A stretch of DNA of 64,000 nucleotides from Deltaproteobacteria bacterium. Lineage in GTDB: Bacteria > Desulfobacterota > Syntrophia > Syntrophales > Smithellaceae. The DNA is taken from assembly GCA_012729055.1 (NCBI GenBank), contig JAAYDW010000068.1:1-64000 (forward strand), given 5' to 3'. A model generated the notes under the pieces. That model was not told the origin of the DNA. It saw only the letters and a list, made by a program, of their open reading frames with translations, and did no database searches. Position 1 is the stretch's first letter. Each line of letters begins with the position of its first letter. A program made the position numbers and the translations under genes. Positions 7,060 to 16,421 of this stretch are shown piece after piece.

Positions 7060-8670
7060 CTAAGACCCGTCTCTTATCTCCCCGATATTGGCCGCGGCCC
7101 GCCGCAGAAGTTCGGCGATCCGGGCCTGCTGATCCGCGGGAAGGCGGCGAAGGTCATCCATCCGGCCGCCCACGTCCTCGAGTTCGTTTTGCAAATCGGC
7201 GATCAGCCGGTCCAGTCTGACCGGACCGGCGGCGACAGCCGCCGGTTTGATTTCTTCTGCGGGGGCGCCGGCTTTCAAAATGATTTCTTCGAGATATTCG
7301 GGAATCGTTACGGGAAAACCGAATTTTTCGCGAATCAAGCCTGCCAGATGCTCTTGGGCGGAAAATTCTCCGTGAACGAGGAACACTTGCAGGCTATCGG
7401 TTTTAAAATCGGCCAGCCAGTCGAGAAGCTGGTCCTGTCCGGCGTGGGCGGAAAATCCGTTGATGGTGAAGATCCTGGCCCCGACGGCGATGTCTTCGTT
7501 GAATATGCGGATTTTTTTTGCGCCGTCCACGATTCTCCGCCCCGGCGTGCCTTCCGCCTGAAACCCGACAAAGACAATACTGGCGCCCGGACGCCACAGG
7601 TTGTGGCGCAGATGATGCTTGATGCGCCCGGCGTTGGCCATGCCGCTCGCGGAAATCACGACGGCCGGCTCCTCGGTTTCGTTGATCCGGACGGAATCCT
7701 GTGTGCTGACGGACAGTTTCAGGTTGGGAAGCCTGAGCGGGTCTTCGCCGTTCTTAAGGAACTCCTGGGTATCGCCGTCGAGGTAGCTGTGATAGCGGCG
7801 GAAGATATCCGTCGCCTTGATGGCGAGCGGACTGTCCAGATAGACCGGCATGTCTTTGGGCAGCCGGCCGTCGCGCAGCAGCAGATGCAGGGAATAGAGA
7901 ATTTCCTGCGTTCTTTCCACGGCAAACGCGGGAATCACGACCTTTCCTCCGCTGCGGTAACTGTAGCGGATGGCTTCGGCCAGTTCGTCAAGGCTTTCAC
8001 TTTCGCCTTTGTGGTTGCGGTTGCCGTAAGTCGATTCCATGAAAAGATAATCCGCCTGGTGGACGGAGCTGGGATCCTGCATCAGAAGCTGGTTGGGGCG
8101 GCCGATGTCGCCGGAAAAGACCAGCTTGGCGGCAGACCCGTTTTCCTCGATGAACAGTTCTATAATGGCGGCGCCCAGAATGTGGCCGGCGTCCTGAAAA
8201 CGGACGCGAATGCCCGGCGCGGGGCTGAAAAATTCGTCGTATTTGCGGGGCTTCAAAAAAGGTGCGACCGCTTCCGCGTCCACAAGCGTGTACAGGGGAA
8301 GGGCGTCGGATTTGAGGCCGCTCCGCGCCAGCCTCTTGTTTTTTCCGGCGGTTTCCACCTCCTGAATGTGGGCGCTGTCCAAAAGCAGAATTTTAACCAG
8401 ATCGGCGGAAGGCTCGGTGAGATAAATCGGTCCGGCAAAGCCGTGCTGCACCATCCGGGGCAAAAGTCCGGAATGATCGATGTGCGCATGGGTGATGAGG
8501 AAGAAATCCAGGCGCGCCGGGTCATAGGGGCCGATGTCCCGGTTGCGTTTTTCTATCGCATCGGAACCCTGGTGCATGCCGCAGTCGACGGCAAAGCGGG
8601 TCCGGTCCGTTTCGATAATAAAACAGGAGCCCGTGACGGTTCGCGCCGCCCCGAGAAATTTAATTTTCAT
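7060..8670 (-). CDS. beta-CASP metallo-beta-lactamase RNase (YSH1/CPSF73-like)
   Basis: A 536-residue MBL-fold protein. The zinc motif HAHIDH lies near residue 60, further ligand regions include GHILG and SGDIG, and the beta-CASP and C-terminal metal parts (SASGMA, FSAHAG, VHGE) are present. This family cleaves RNA or DNA with two zinc ions; bacterial members of this subtype are thought to act in RNA processing. The C-terminal 80 residues are a helical tail. The open frame includes a TTG six bases further upstream, but ATG 8670 has AGGA at the right distance. It follows a 34-residue lysine-rich ORF by 17 bases. The specific RNA target is unknown. Confidence 0.9.
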   Translation of the reverse strand: MKIKFLGAARTVTGSCFIIETDRTRFAVDCGMHQGSDAIEKRNRDIGPYDPARLDFFLITHAHIDHSGLLPRMVQHGFAGPIYLTEPSADLVKILLLDSAHIQEVETAGKNKRLARSGLKSDALPLYTLVDAEAVAPFLKPRKYDEFFSPAPGIRVRFQDAGHILGAAIIELFIEENGSAAKLVFSGDIGRPNQLLMQDPSSVHQADYLFMESTYGNRNHKGESESLDELAEAIRYSYRSGGKVVIPAFAVERTQEILYSLHLLLRDGRLPKDMPVYLDSPLAIKATDIFRRYHSYLDGDTQEFLKNGEDPLRLPNLKLSVSTQDSVRINETEEPAVVISASGMANAGRIKHHLRHNLWRPGASIVFVGFQAEGTPGRRIVDGAKKIRIFNEDIAVGARIFTINGFSAHAGQDQLLDWLADFKTDSLQVFLVHGEFSAQEHLAGLIREKFGFPVTIPEYLEEIILKAGAPAEEIKPAAVAAGPVRLDRLIADLQNELEDVGGRMDDLRRLPADQQARIAELLRRAAANIGEIRDGS

Positions 8671-8687
8671 GAGCAATCCTTTTTTGT

Positions 8688-8792
8688 TTATTCTTTCCCG
8701 GCTTTTTTCAGTTTTTTTGCTTCTTTTTTCTCTTTGGCGGTCTTGGACGGTTTTTTCTTGTTATCTTTGATCTTATCTTTGGATTTTGACAT
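8688..8792 (-). CDS. 34-residue lysine-rich small protein
   Basis: A small ORF of 34 residues with 16 lysines, starting MSKSKDKIKDNKKK and ending KKAGKE. It has one of the best RBSs in the window (AGGAGG, 8 bases before ATG). The frame is open to 8921, but upstream residues look random and lack an RBS. It ends 17 bases before the beta-CASP RNase gene, so the two are probably cotranscribed. The highly basic composition suggests binding to RNA or ribosomes; that is inference. No homologue is recognised. Confidence 0.6.
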   Translation of the reverse strand: MSKSKDKIKDNKKKPSKTAKEKKEAKKLKKAGKE

Positions 8793-9540
8793 GATGAGAG
8801 CCTCCTGGTTTTGGTAGTCTGGTTTTTGAATTATCAACGGTTTACACCGCTTCCCTGCTGAGCAGGCTTCTTTCAATGTCCACGGTCGCCCTGCCCGAGC
8901 GCAGCGTCCGATTTTTCTCACCCTTAAAAGGAATGGCGTTCCTTGGCTTCATACCAGAATATCATCGGATTGACTATATGAAAAACGGGCCGGAGAGGAA
9001 AGGCGTCAGGCGTCGGATAATCCGTTTTAACCCGGCATTTCTTGCCGGGGCGCCTCGGTTTTTCTTCTGAGTGTGTTAAAAACAACACAAAAACCAGCTT
9101 CGCGGCGACACTTTAAATGAGTTTGTCGCTTCCGTCACCCGGTTTGTGGTGAATATTGACACAGAAGGGTGCTCCCACCGGAAACTGGTGCGCGGGGGAG
9201 ATTATCTCCATATCTTAAATTAATTCAGGGACAACCGCGTATCCAGCCGGTTGATCATCGGGGCGGCTCTGAATGTGATCGACCGTCCGGTCCCGGTAAA
9301 TGCCGCAGTGACGGAAAGTCAATGGAATATGGCATCGAATTTGCTAAAAGAAAAAGCAGCGCGAAGCGCCGGGAAATTCATCTTGACAAGCCCGGCTGGG
9401 CGGTGTTACCTTCGCGCCGCGGATGTGACGGGCGACACGTAAGCCGTGCATGCGCGCAGGAGGTAAGGGGTTGCCTTTTTCAAGAAATGCCCGTTTTGCG
9501 AAAAAGGCGGAAACGTTTTGACTCTAAGTTTGTTTTAGGA
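8793..9540. other. long intergenic region before the porin genes
   Basis: About 750 bases without a convincing gene. The ORFs at 8876-9070 and 9251-9442 lack RBS and coding character. Visible structure: inverted repeat TGTGTT/AACACA at 9072-9089, inverted repeat GCGACA/TGTCGC at 9105-9129, a G+C-rich self-complementary stretch around 9165-9205, and a TTGACA at 9383-9388. The end nearest the porin holds its promoter candidate and RBS. Confidence 0.5.
9383..9411 (+). promoter_or_regulatory. possible sigma70 promoter for porin 1
   Basis: A consensus TTGACA (9383-9388) is followed after 17 bases by a poor -10 (TTACCT). It would give a leader of about 130 bases. The AGGAGG RBS at 9538-9543, 5 bases before the porin ATG, is strong. 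Confidence 0.35.
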
Positions 9541-9547
9541 GGAAAAA

Positions 9548-10963
9548 ATGAAGAGATTTTGGTTAGTTTTGCTGTCACTGGGGTTGATCGTGGCCTTCAG
9601 CACGTCAGCGATGGCCGTTGACGTGAAGTTCAGCGGCGAGTTTTATGCGGCCGGCGTCTATGTAGACAAAGGCGAAATGGTTAAAAACAATATTTTTACA
9701 ACCGGCGCCGAAGCGGCCAACACCAGCACCGCTTTTTACTATCAGAGACTGCGCCTCAACACGACGTTCGTCGTCCATCCGGGCCTGATGCTGATCACCC
9801 GCGCCGACATCATGGAAAGAGCGTGGGGCAATACCCGCTCATCGTCAACGGTTTTGGTTGGTGGTGTTCCCGTAAGCGCTCCGCTGGACACGATGTCCGC
9901 CGGCACGCGGGCTGAAAATGAAAACATCGCTTTTGATCTGCTCTATGCGATGTACATCTCCCCGATCGGTGTTTTCACGGCCGGTTATCAGATCGACGGC
10001 GCGTGGGGCACCGTGTTCGGCGATACCTCCCTGCCGACCGGCAAGGTGACCTACCTGTTCCGTAAAGGTCCCGTCATGATAGGCCTCCAGACCGGTAAAA
10101 ACACGGAAAACAGCCGCAACGCGATCAACAACACGATTAAAGTGGACCGCGATTCGAGCTTCTACACCGCGTGGGTCAGATACAACTGGAAGAGCGGCAA
10201 TGCCGGTTTCCTGACCAAATACATCCGCAACGCTATCCCGAGAGGCACTCCCGGCGATACGCTGGCACCCACTTTCCTGGAAGACCTGGGCGTGAAGGCG
10301 GATGTTTGGGTCTTCATTCCTTACGTGAAAGCCCAGTTGGGTCCTGTGGCTCTGCAGGCTGAATTTTATTATCTGTGGGGAAAACAGACGTGGGAAGGCG
10401 TTCATGACCTGATCGGCATGACGGATCATGTTAACATGAACCAGATGACCGGCTGGATTGACGCACTGGGCGATTTCGGCATGTTCTATGTCGGCGGTAC
10501 GTTCGCCTATGTCTCCGGCGATGACCCCGCAACGGACCAGGCCGAAGGCGGCACGCTCAGCGGCGGTCTCGACTGGAATCCCTGCTTGATTTTGTGGAAC
10601 AGCGACATGACCTACTGGACGAGAATGGCCCGCGGTTTCGACGGAACCACCACGGCCGGCCCGATGAACAACGCCTATTTCCTGCAGGCGCGCGCCGGCG
10701 TTCGCCCGGTTGAAAAACTCGACATCATGGCGTCCGTTTCCTGGGCGCATGCCGACAAGACTTTGTCCGCTCAGTGGAACGGCAGAGACATCGGCTATGA
10801 AATCGATTTGACTGCGACGTACAAAATCACCAACAACCTGTCCTACATGCTGGGCGGCGGTTATCTGATTGCCGGCGACTGGTTCAAAGGCACGGATGTT
10901 GCCGGTATTGCCGAGCCGCAGAACAATTTCCTGGTGCTCAACAAGCTGACCCTGACTTTCTAG
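9548..10963 (+). CDS. outer-membrane beta-barrel porin-like protein 1
   Basis: A 471-residue protein with a clear signal peptide (MKRFWLVLLSLGLIVAFSTSAMA, cut before VDVKF). It has alternating amphipathic strands rich in Tyr, Trp and Gly and ends in Phe (LNKLTLTF), the usual signal for BAM-dependent barrel insertion. It should form an outer-membrane channel of unknown substrate. It is clearly related along its length to the next gene: shared segments include DTMSAGTRAENENIAFD, WNPCLI and NNLSYMLG. A strong terminator follows at 10991-11021, so it can be expressed separately from porin 2. Confidence 0.85.
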   Translation: MKRFWLVLLSLGLIVAFSTSAMAVDVKFSGEFYAAGVYVDKGEMVKNNIFTTGAEAANTSTAFYYQRLRLNTTFVVHPGLMLITRADIMERAWGNTRSSSTVLVGGVPVSAPLDTMSAGTRAENENIAFDLLYAMYISPIGVFTAGYQIDGAWGTVFGDTSLPTGKVTYLFRKGPVMIGLQTGKNTENSRNAINNTIKVDRDSSFYTAWVRYNWKSGNAGFLTKYIRNAIPRGTPGDTLAPTFLEDLGVKADVWVFIPYVKAQLGPVALQAEFYYLWGKQTWEGVHDLIGMTDHVNMNQMTGWIDALGDFGMFYVGGTFAYVSGDDPATDQAEGGTLSGGLDWNPCLILWNSDMTYWTRMARGFDGTTTAGPMNNAYFLQARAGVRPVEKLDIMASVSWAHADKTLSAQWNGRDIGYEIDLTATYKITNNLSYMLGGGYLIAGDWFKGTDVAGIAEPQNNFLVLNKLTLTF

Positions 10964-10990
10964 GCTGAAGCCTGAAGGCCAACAACGAGA

Positions 10991-11021
10991 CCCGGCGGGG
11001 AAACCCGCCGGGTTTTTTTTT
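10991..11021 (+). terminator. rho-independent terminator after porin 1
   Basis: Perfect 9-bp stem CCCGGCGGG (10991-10999) with CCCGCCGGG (11004-11012), GAAA loop, then nine T. Confidence 0.95.
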
Positions 11022-11120
11022 GACGAACGGCATGAAAATGTGGTAGGAAGCTCTCGCTTTCGGGCGCCCTGCGCCGCTTTCTCTGAAAACAAAATCGTCA
11101 TGTAACGCGAAGGGGAAACC

Positions 11121-12464
11121 ATGAAACGATGCGGATTGATCCTGGGAATTCTGGCGCTCGGCCTGATCTTCTGTTTGCCGGCTCGGGCGGTGGATTTGAA
11201 GCTGAGCGGGGTGTATTACGCCGGCGGTTTGTACCTGGACAAGACGACCGTGAAAAAGGGCGCGGCGTCCGACGGTCCGTCCACCGCGTTTTATTTTCAG
11301 CGCCTGCGGACGCACGCTGAACTGGTCGTCGCCCCCGGCCTGTCCCTGATCACCCGTTTCGATGTGATGGAACGCTCCTGGGGCGCGCCCCGCGCGACGC
11401 CGGGAACGGCGCTGGATACGATGTCCGCCGGCACGCGGGCCGAAAACGAAAATATTGCGTTTGACTGGGCGTATCTCCACTACAAGTCACCCGTGGGCCA
11501 GTGGCGCGCGGGTTATCTCAACGACGGCGCCTGGGGAACGGTATTCATGGATACCTCCACACCCAGGGGCAAAATGGCCTGGAGCTGGAACAGGCCGAAC
11601 TGGATGTACACGATTCAAATTGTGAAGATGGCGGAAAACAGCCGCACGGCCCTCAATCCCAGAACCGCCGCGGATCTGGACGGAGACAAGTACTGCACGG
11701 CTTTTCGTTACTCCTGGAAAAACGCCGAAGCCGGCATTCTGATCGGTCTGGGGCGCGACGCGGCAAGGAAACCCGCGCCGGATTCCTACAAGGGACTCTA
11801 CAACAACGTCATGCCTTTCGCGAGGGTCCGCCTCGGGCCGGTGAAACTGCAGACGGAAGTGATTTATTTTATCGGCAAGCTGCGGGATTATGAAGATGAC
11901 GCGGCCAAAACGGACGTGCAGCTTTCGGCCTGGTCCGGCTGGATCGACGCGACGGCGGATTTCGGCCGGTTTTATGCGGGCGGGACGGTGGCCTACGTGG
12001 CGGGCGATGATCCCGGAACGGCGGACAAGGCTGAAGGCGATGCCCTGCGCAACAACGGCGGGCGCGACTGGAACCCCTGCCTGATCATGTGGAACGAAGA
12101 GCTGACTTACTGGGCCGGCAATGTGAACGGTTACGCGGACGGCGCCGCGACGGCGCGCCAGTCGGGTCCCATGTACAACGCCTGGTTTTTCCAGCTGCGC
12201 GGCGGTGTGCGTCCCTGCGAAGGACTGGATATCGCGGCCGTTGTTTCCTACGCCAACGCCGACAAGAAGCCCACCGCGGCCTGGCTGTACAACGACTACG
12301 GCTATGAAGTCGATCTGACCGCCATGGTTAAAATCACCGACAACCTGTCCTACATGCTGGGCGCCGGCTATCTGTTCACCGGCAAATATTACAAGGGAGC
12401 CTCCGATTTCAACACGGTGCGCGATAACTATCTGCTTCTCAGCAAACTGACGCTGACGTTCTAG
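11121..12464 (+). CDS. outer-membrane beta-barrel porin-like protein 2
   Basis: A 447-residue tandem paralogue of the preceding porin with its own signal peptide (MKRCGLILGILALGLIFCLPARA, cut before VDLKL) and a C-terminal Phe (LSKLTLTF). The main differences from porin 1 are short loop deletions near residues 40-60 and 100. RBS AAGGGG precedes the ATG. It starts 100 bases after the porin 1 terminator, so it needs its own promoter, which I could not identify. It may be cotranscribed with the GGDEF gene 83 bases downstream, since I see no terminator between them. Confidence 0.85.
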   Translation: MKRCGLILGILALGLIFCLPARAVDLKLSGVYYAGGLYLDKTTVKKGAASDGPSTAFYFQRLRTHAELVVAPGLSLITRFDVMERSWGAPRATPGTALDTMSAGTRAENENIAFDWAYLHYKSPVGQWRAGYLNDGAWGTVFMDTSTPRGKMAWSWNRPNWMYTIQIVKMAENSRTALNPRTAADLDGDKYCTAFRYSWKNAEAGILIGLGRDAARKPAPDSYKGLYNNVMPFARVRLGPVKLQTEVIYFIGKLRDYEDDAAKTDVQLSAWSGWIDATADFGRFYAGGTVAYVAGDDPGTADKAEGDALRNNGGRDWNPCLIMWNEELTYWAGNVNGYADGAATARQSGPMYNAWFFQLRGGVRPCEGLDIAAVVSYANADKKPTAAWLYNDYGYEVDLTAMVKITDNLSYMLGAGYLFTGKYYKGASDFNTVRDNYLLLSKLTLTF

Positions 12465-12547
12465 TTTGCCGCCTGCAAGCGGGAAGGCCGAAAGACCGCC
12501 GCCTGCAACGCCGGTAAAGCTTTTCTGTCTGCAAGCGAGGGAATTGT

Positions 12548-14155
12548 ATGACGGCCGAAACGATCAGAATCGCCTATGGCGTGCTTCTTCTCCTCACTGT
12601 AATTATCGCCACATGGATCGTCGCGGTGACCTGGAGGTGGCGGCGTGTGCCCGGCTCAACGGCTCTGATGATTCAGATGATCGGAGAGGGCTGGTGGACG
12701 CTTTGTTACGCCTTGCAGCTTTTTTCTTTTTTTCATCCCTCCTCCGAACCTTTCTTCTGGTCCAAGATGATGTTTTGGGGCGTGGTGATGATTCCGGCCG
12801 GTTTTCTCGTGTGGACGTCGCACTACACCGGGAAGAACCGATGGATTACACCCTGGACGATTGCGCTGTTGTGCATCGAGCCGGTGGTCTTCAATCTGAT
12901 CGTCTGGACGGATTCCCATCACGGTTTGTTTTCCGGCGCTTTTTTGCAGACCGGAAGGCTGGGCATTGCTTTCTATCTGCATACACTATACTCCTACCTG
13001 CTTCTGCTGGCCGGCGCCGTCCTGCTGGTTCTTCACTGGCTGCGGCTTCCGCCTTCCTACAAGAAACAGGCGCTGCTTGTACTTGCCGGTCTTGTCGGAT
13101 CGAGCCTTTTTAATGTGATGTCGGTTCTGGTGACGGGACCGCTGCTGCGGCTCGATATCTCTCCACAGGGCTTTATGATCGCGGGCGTCGTTTTCACCTA
13201 CGCGCAGCTGCGCCACCGGCTGTTCGACATTATGCCGGTCGCGCGCCACGCGGTCGTGGAGGGGATGCGTGACGGCGTCGTGGTTCTGGACAACGACAAC
13301 CGGATTGTCGATATGAATCCGGCGGCGCAGGAAATGCTGCACGTTCGCATGGATGCGTCTCTGGGAAAAATGGCCGGAGCGGTTTTGCCGTTCTGGGCGA
13401 ATGTCGAACGCGAAGCGGCCGGCAGGGAGGAGACCGTCATCGACTACCGCCTCGACGACTCCGCACACCGTCAAATTGACCTGCACCTGACACAAATGCG
13501 CGACAAACGCAACCAGCCGGGCGGCAAATTGATTTTATTGCGGGATGTCACCCACCTCAAGAATATCGAACGGGCCCTGCGTGAAACCAACACGGCGCTG
13601 CTTTTGAAAATTGAGGAAATTGAGGCGCTGCAGGCCAAGTTAAAGGAACAGGCGATTCGCGATCCGCTGACGGGTCTGTACAACCGGCGGTTTCTGGAAG
13701 AAACGCTGAGCCGCGAACTGGCGCAGGCAGTCCGTTCCCAGAGGCCGCTCAGCCTCGCGATGATCGACCTGGATCATTTCAAAAACATCAACGACACGTA
13801 CGGACACGAGGCGGGCGATCGGTTTTTGAAGGCGCTGGGCGACCTGCTTTTGGAGCTGACTCGCTTCGGCGATGTCGCCTGCCGCTTCGGCGGCGAAGAG
13901 TTTGTCGTCGTTCTGCCGGGCGCGCCGCTGGAAATTGCCGCCATCCGCGTCAATTCCATGCGCCAGGCCTTTGCCTCCCGGAAAATCGAGATTGCGGGGG
14001 CGTCTCTCGGCGTGACGTTTTCCGCCGGCGTGGCCGGTTTTCCGCTGCACGGGTCGGATGACGCGGAGCTTCTTGCCGAGGCGGACCGCGCTTTGTACGC
14101 GGCCAAGGCGGCCGGCCGCGACCGCGTCATCGCGGCGGATAAAGTTTATCGATGA
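12548..14155 (+). CDS. 7TM-PAS-GGDEF diguanylate cyclase
   Basis: A 535-residue membrane sensor. Residues 5-225 hold about seven hydrophobic helices of the 7TM histidine-kinase N-terminal type. A PAS domain follows (about 235-345), then a short coiled coil and a GGDEF domain (about 375-530). The active-site motif is GGEEF, a functional variant, in CRFGGEEFVV. An RxxD inhibitory site (RFGD) lies five residues before it, so the enzyme should make c-di-GMP from two GTP with product inhibition. Its position after the porins hints at envelope sensing. A c-di-GMP phosphodiesterase (REC-HD-GYP) lies at 55062. Confidence 0.9.
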   Translation: MTAETIRIAYGVLLLLTVIIATWIVAVTWRWRRVPGSTALMIQMIGEGWWTLCYALQLFSFFHPSSEPFFWSKMMFWGVVMIPAGFLVWTSHYTGKNRWITPWTIALLCIEPVVFNLIVWTDSHHGLFSGAFLQTGRLGIAFYLHTLYSYLLLLAGAVLLVLHWLRLPPSYKKQALLVLAGLVGSSLFNVMSVLVTGPLLRLDISPQGFMIAGVVFTYAQLRHRLFDIMPVARHAVVEGMRDGVVVLDNDNRIVDMNPAAQEMLHVRMDASLGKMAGAVLPFWANVEREAAGREETVIDYRLDDSAHRQIDLHLTQMRDKRNQPGGKLILLRDVTHLKNIERALRETNTALLLKIEEIEALQAKLKEQAIRDPLTGLYNRRFLEETLSRELAQAVRSQRPLSLAMIDLDHFKNINDTYGHEAGDRFLKALGDLLLELTRFGDVACRFGGEEFVVVLPGAPLEIAAIRVNSMRQAFASRKIEIAGASLGVTFSAGVAGFPLHGSDDAELLAEADRALYAAKAAGRDRVIAADKVYR

Positions 14156-14167
14156 GCGCGTCTTTGG

Positions 14168-16264
14168 TCAGGCGTCGTTTTTCATTCGCCTGACCACCGT
14201 CGCATCGACCGCCACCGGCCGACCTTTGCAGACGACCAGCGGATTGACGTCGAGCTGTTCGATATCCGGGCAGGCGGCCGCGAGACGTCCCACGGCCGTT
14301 AAAATTTCGGCCATGACTTTCCGGTCCAGCGGCTTTTGGCCGCGGTACCCCTGCAGCAGTTTTTTTCCGGCCAGACGGTCGGGAAGCTCCCGCGCGATGG
14401 AAGCGGAAAGCGGCGCAGGCGCGAAGACGACGTCTTTTTGCAGTTCGGCAAAGATTCCGCCCAGGCCGAGCATCACGCAGGGGCCGAACTGCGCATCGCG
14501 CGCCAGGCCGACGATCAGTTCGTATTCGACAGGCAGCTGCCGCTGCAAAAGCATTCTGCCCCGGCCCTTCATCCGGCGCGCCAGATCCGCAAAAGCCTTT
14601 TCGAGCGCGGCGGGTCCGGAAATATTCAAAACCACCAGGCCGGCTTCCGTTTTGTGAACGTTGTCCGGCGCCAATCCCTTCAAGACAACGGGGTATCCGA
14701 TTTGGCGCGCAGCCGCGACCGCGGCGGCCGCCGTGGCGACGATTTTTTCCACGACGACGGGAACGCCCAGCGCCTTCAGGAGACGCTTGCCGTCGAATTC
14801 ATCCCAGATGCGCCCGCGGTTTTCGCCGAGGAGAGCCGCGGCCCGGGGCGGCAGCCGGTATGCGCCGCCGCCGTCAAGAAGCCGCGCGGTTTTCCGGCGG
14901 GGGATGTAGCGGGATGCAAAGGCCAGGCATTCGACCGCGCGGTACAATTCTCCGTGGACGGGGATTGCGGCCTCCTGCGCTTCGCGTTTGAAGATCCTAA
15001 GCGCGTCGCGCCGGCCGATGGCCCAGATGACGAGCAGCTTCCCTTCGCGGTCCGCCATTTCCTTGAAGACCTTGAGCCGTTCGTAATTGGGATAGAGGCC
15101 GACGAAAAAATGCAAAAACAGCACGTCGACGCGGGGATCTTTGACCACGGCGCGAAAAGCGCCGTCATAGGCGGCGATGGGGCCGCGGCGGGCAAAGGCG
15201 GGAAACAGGTCCACCGGATTGGAGGCGGGCATCCAGTCGGGGAAAACGCCCGCCAGCTCCCGCCTCGTTGCGGGAGAAAGGGCCGCCACGCGAAGACCCT
15301 GCGCTTCGAGGAGATCGCACGACAAAATGCCCGCGCCGCCGCTGAAGGTGAGAACCGCCGTGCGGCAGGCCCGCGGCGTTTTTCCGATCATGGCCAGCGC
15401 GCGGGCGACTTCCATCATCTGCTGAAAATCACGCGCCGGCGTAACGCCGGCCAGCGCCAGAAGAGCGTCCTGCAGCCGCGCGTTGCCGGCCAGACTCGAG
15501 GTGTGCGACAGCGCCGCTTTCGCGCCGGCGCTGCTCTTGCCGCCCTTGAGCAAAACGATCGGCTTTTTCGAACGGCAGGCGAGCTCAAGAAACCTGCGCC
15601 CCCGGCCGATGGATTCCAGATACAGCGCGATGGCGTCCGTTTCGTCGTCCTCCATGAGGTACTCCAGAACGTCGCATTCGTCGATGTCCATTTTGTTGCC
15701 GATGGAGCAGGCCTTGCCCACGCCCACGGCGCGCTCGCTCATCAGGTCGGCCAGAAATCCGGCCGACAGCATGCCGCTTTGCACGATCATGGAAATGCGG
15801 CCGGGCACCAGGCCGTCGACGTAAAGCTTGGGATGCATGAAGGTGAAGAAAAATTTCCGGGGAATGTCCACCAGGCCCATGCAGTTGGGGCCCCACAGGC
15901 GGATGCCCGCTCTGCGGGCCGCGGACAGACATCGTTCCTGGAGCGCGCGGCCGGCGGGGCCGGTCTCGGCGAATCCCGCGCTTTCAATGATGATGCGCCG
16001 GATGCCCTTGCGCCCGCAGGCTTCAATCTGATCGGGGACGGAAGGGGCGGGGACGATCATCAGGGCGAGGTCCACCGGGCCGGGGATGTCCTCCACGGAC
16101 GGAAAGGCGCTGAGGCCCGCAATTTCGGAGTGGTTGGGATTCACGGGATAAATCTTTCCCGTATAGCCGTAAAGCAGGTTGGCGATCATCTGGGCGCCCA
16201 GGCTGCCCTCGCGGGGGCTGGCGCCGATCACGGCAATAGACGCAGGAGAAAAAAATGTTTTCAT
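14168..16264 (-). CDS. acyl-CoA synthetase, ADP/NDP-forming, fused alpha-beta
   Basis: A 698-residue single-chain acetate/acyl-CoA ligase (ADP-forming): acyl-CoA + ADP + Pi to acid + CoA + ATP, an energy-conserving step in anaerobes. Order: CoA-binding Rossmann domain (1-130, IAVIGASPREGSLG), succinyl-CoA-ligase-like domains with the phospho-His motif ALSHTSSLAGN near residue 250, then a C-terminal ATP-grasp domain (about 475-695) with VVLKGLAPDNVHKTEAG and GLGGIFAELQKD. The open frame extends 53 codons upstream, but MKTFFSP is the conserved family start, with GAGG just before it. Divergent from the HD gene. The acid used is unknown. Confidence 0.9.
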   Translation of the reverse strand: MKTFFSPASIAVIGASPREGSLGAQMIANLLYGYTGKIYPVNPNHSEIAGLSAFPSVEDIPGPVDLALMIVPAPSVPDQIEACGRKGIRRIIIESAGFAETGPAGRALQERCLSAARRAGIRLWGPNCMGLVDIPRKFFFTFMHPKLYVDGLVPGRISMIVQSGMLSAGFLADLMSERAVGVGKACSIGNKMDIDECDVLEYLMEDDETDAIALYLESIGRGRRFLELACRSKKPIVLLKGGKSSAGAKAALSHTSSLAGNARLQDALLALAGVTPARDFQQMMEVARALAMIGKTPRACRTAVLTFSGGAGILSCDLLEAQGLRVAALSPATRRELAGVFPDWMPASNPVDLFPAFARRGPIAAYDGAFRAVVKDPRVDVLFLHFFVGLYPNYERLKVFKEMADREGKLLVIWAIGRRDALRIFKREAQEAAIPVHGELYRAVECLAFASRYIPRRKTARLLDGGGAYRLPPRAAALLGENRGRIWDEFDGKRLLKALGVPVVVEKIVATAAAAVAAARQIGYPVVLKGLAPDNVHKTEAGLVVLNISGPAALEKAFADLARRMKGRGRMLLQRQLPVEYELIVGLARDAQFGPCVMLGLGGIFAELQKDVVFAPAPLSASIARELPDRLAGKKLLQGYRGQKPLDRKVMAEILTAVGRLAAACPDIEQLDVNPLVVCKGRPVAVDATVVRRMKNDA

Positions 16265-16421
16265 GAGGCCTCGCTTAAAAATAAAGTTGAATCCGGTGAA
16301 GCGGCACTTTGTTACCATATTGAGGAAATCTGTCAATGCGTTTGTCTTTTTGCGTGCGCGGGCGGCGCGGCGGGTCATCAATCGGTTTGATCTTTTAGGG
16401 AGAATATTGTACATCTTCGCC

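Noticed and set aside
7051-8817. 588-codon ORF on + opposite the beta-CASP gene
   Set aside because: The opposite frame carries HAHIDH and the other zinc motifs; the + frame resembles no protein.
8876-9442. Short ORFs (8876-9070, 9251-9442) in the long gap
   Set aside because: No RBS, no recognisable sequence, atypical composition; not called as genes.
14336-16390. 684-codon ORF on + opposite the acyl-CoA synthetase
   Set aside because: Antisense shadow in G+C-rich DNA; the ATP-grasp and CoA-binding motifs are on the other strand.
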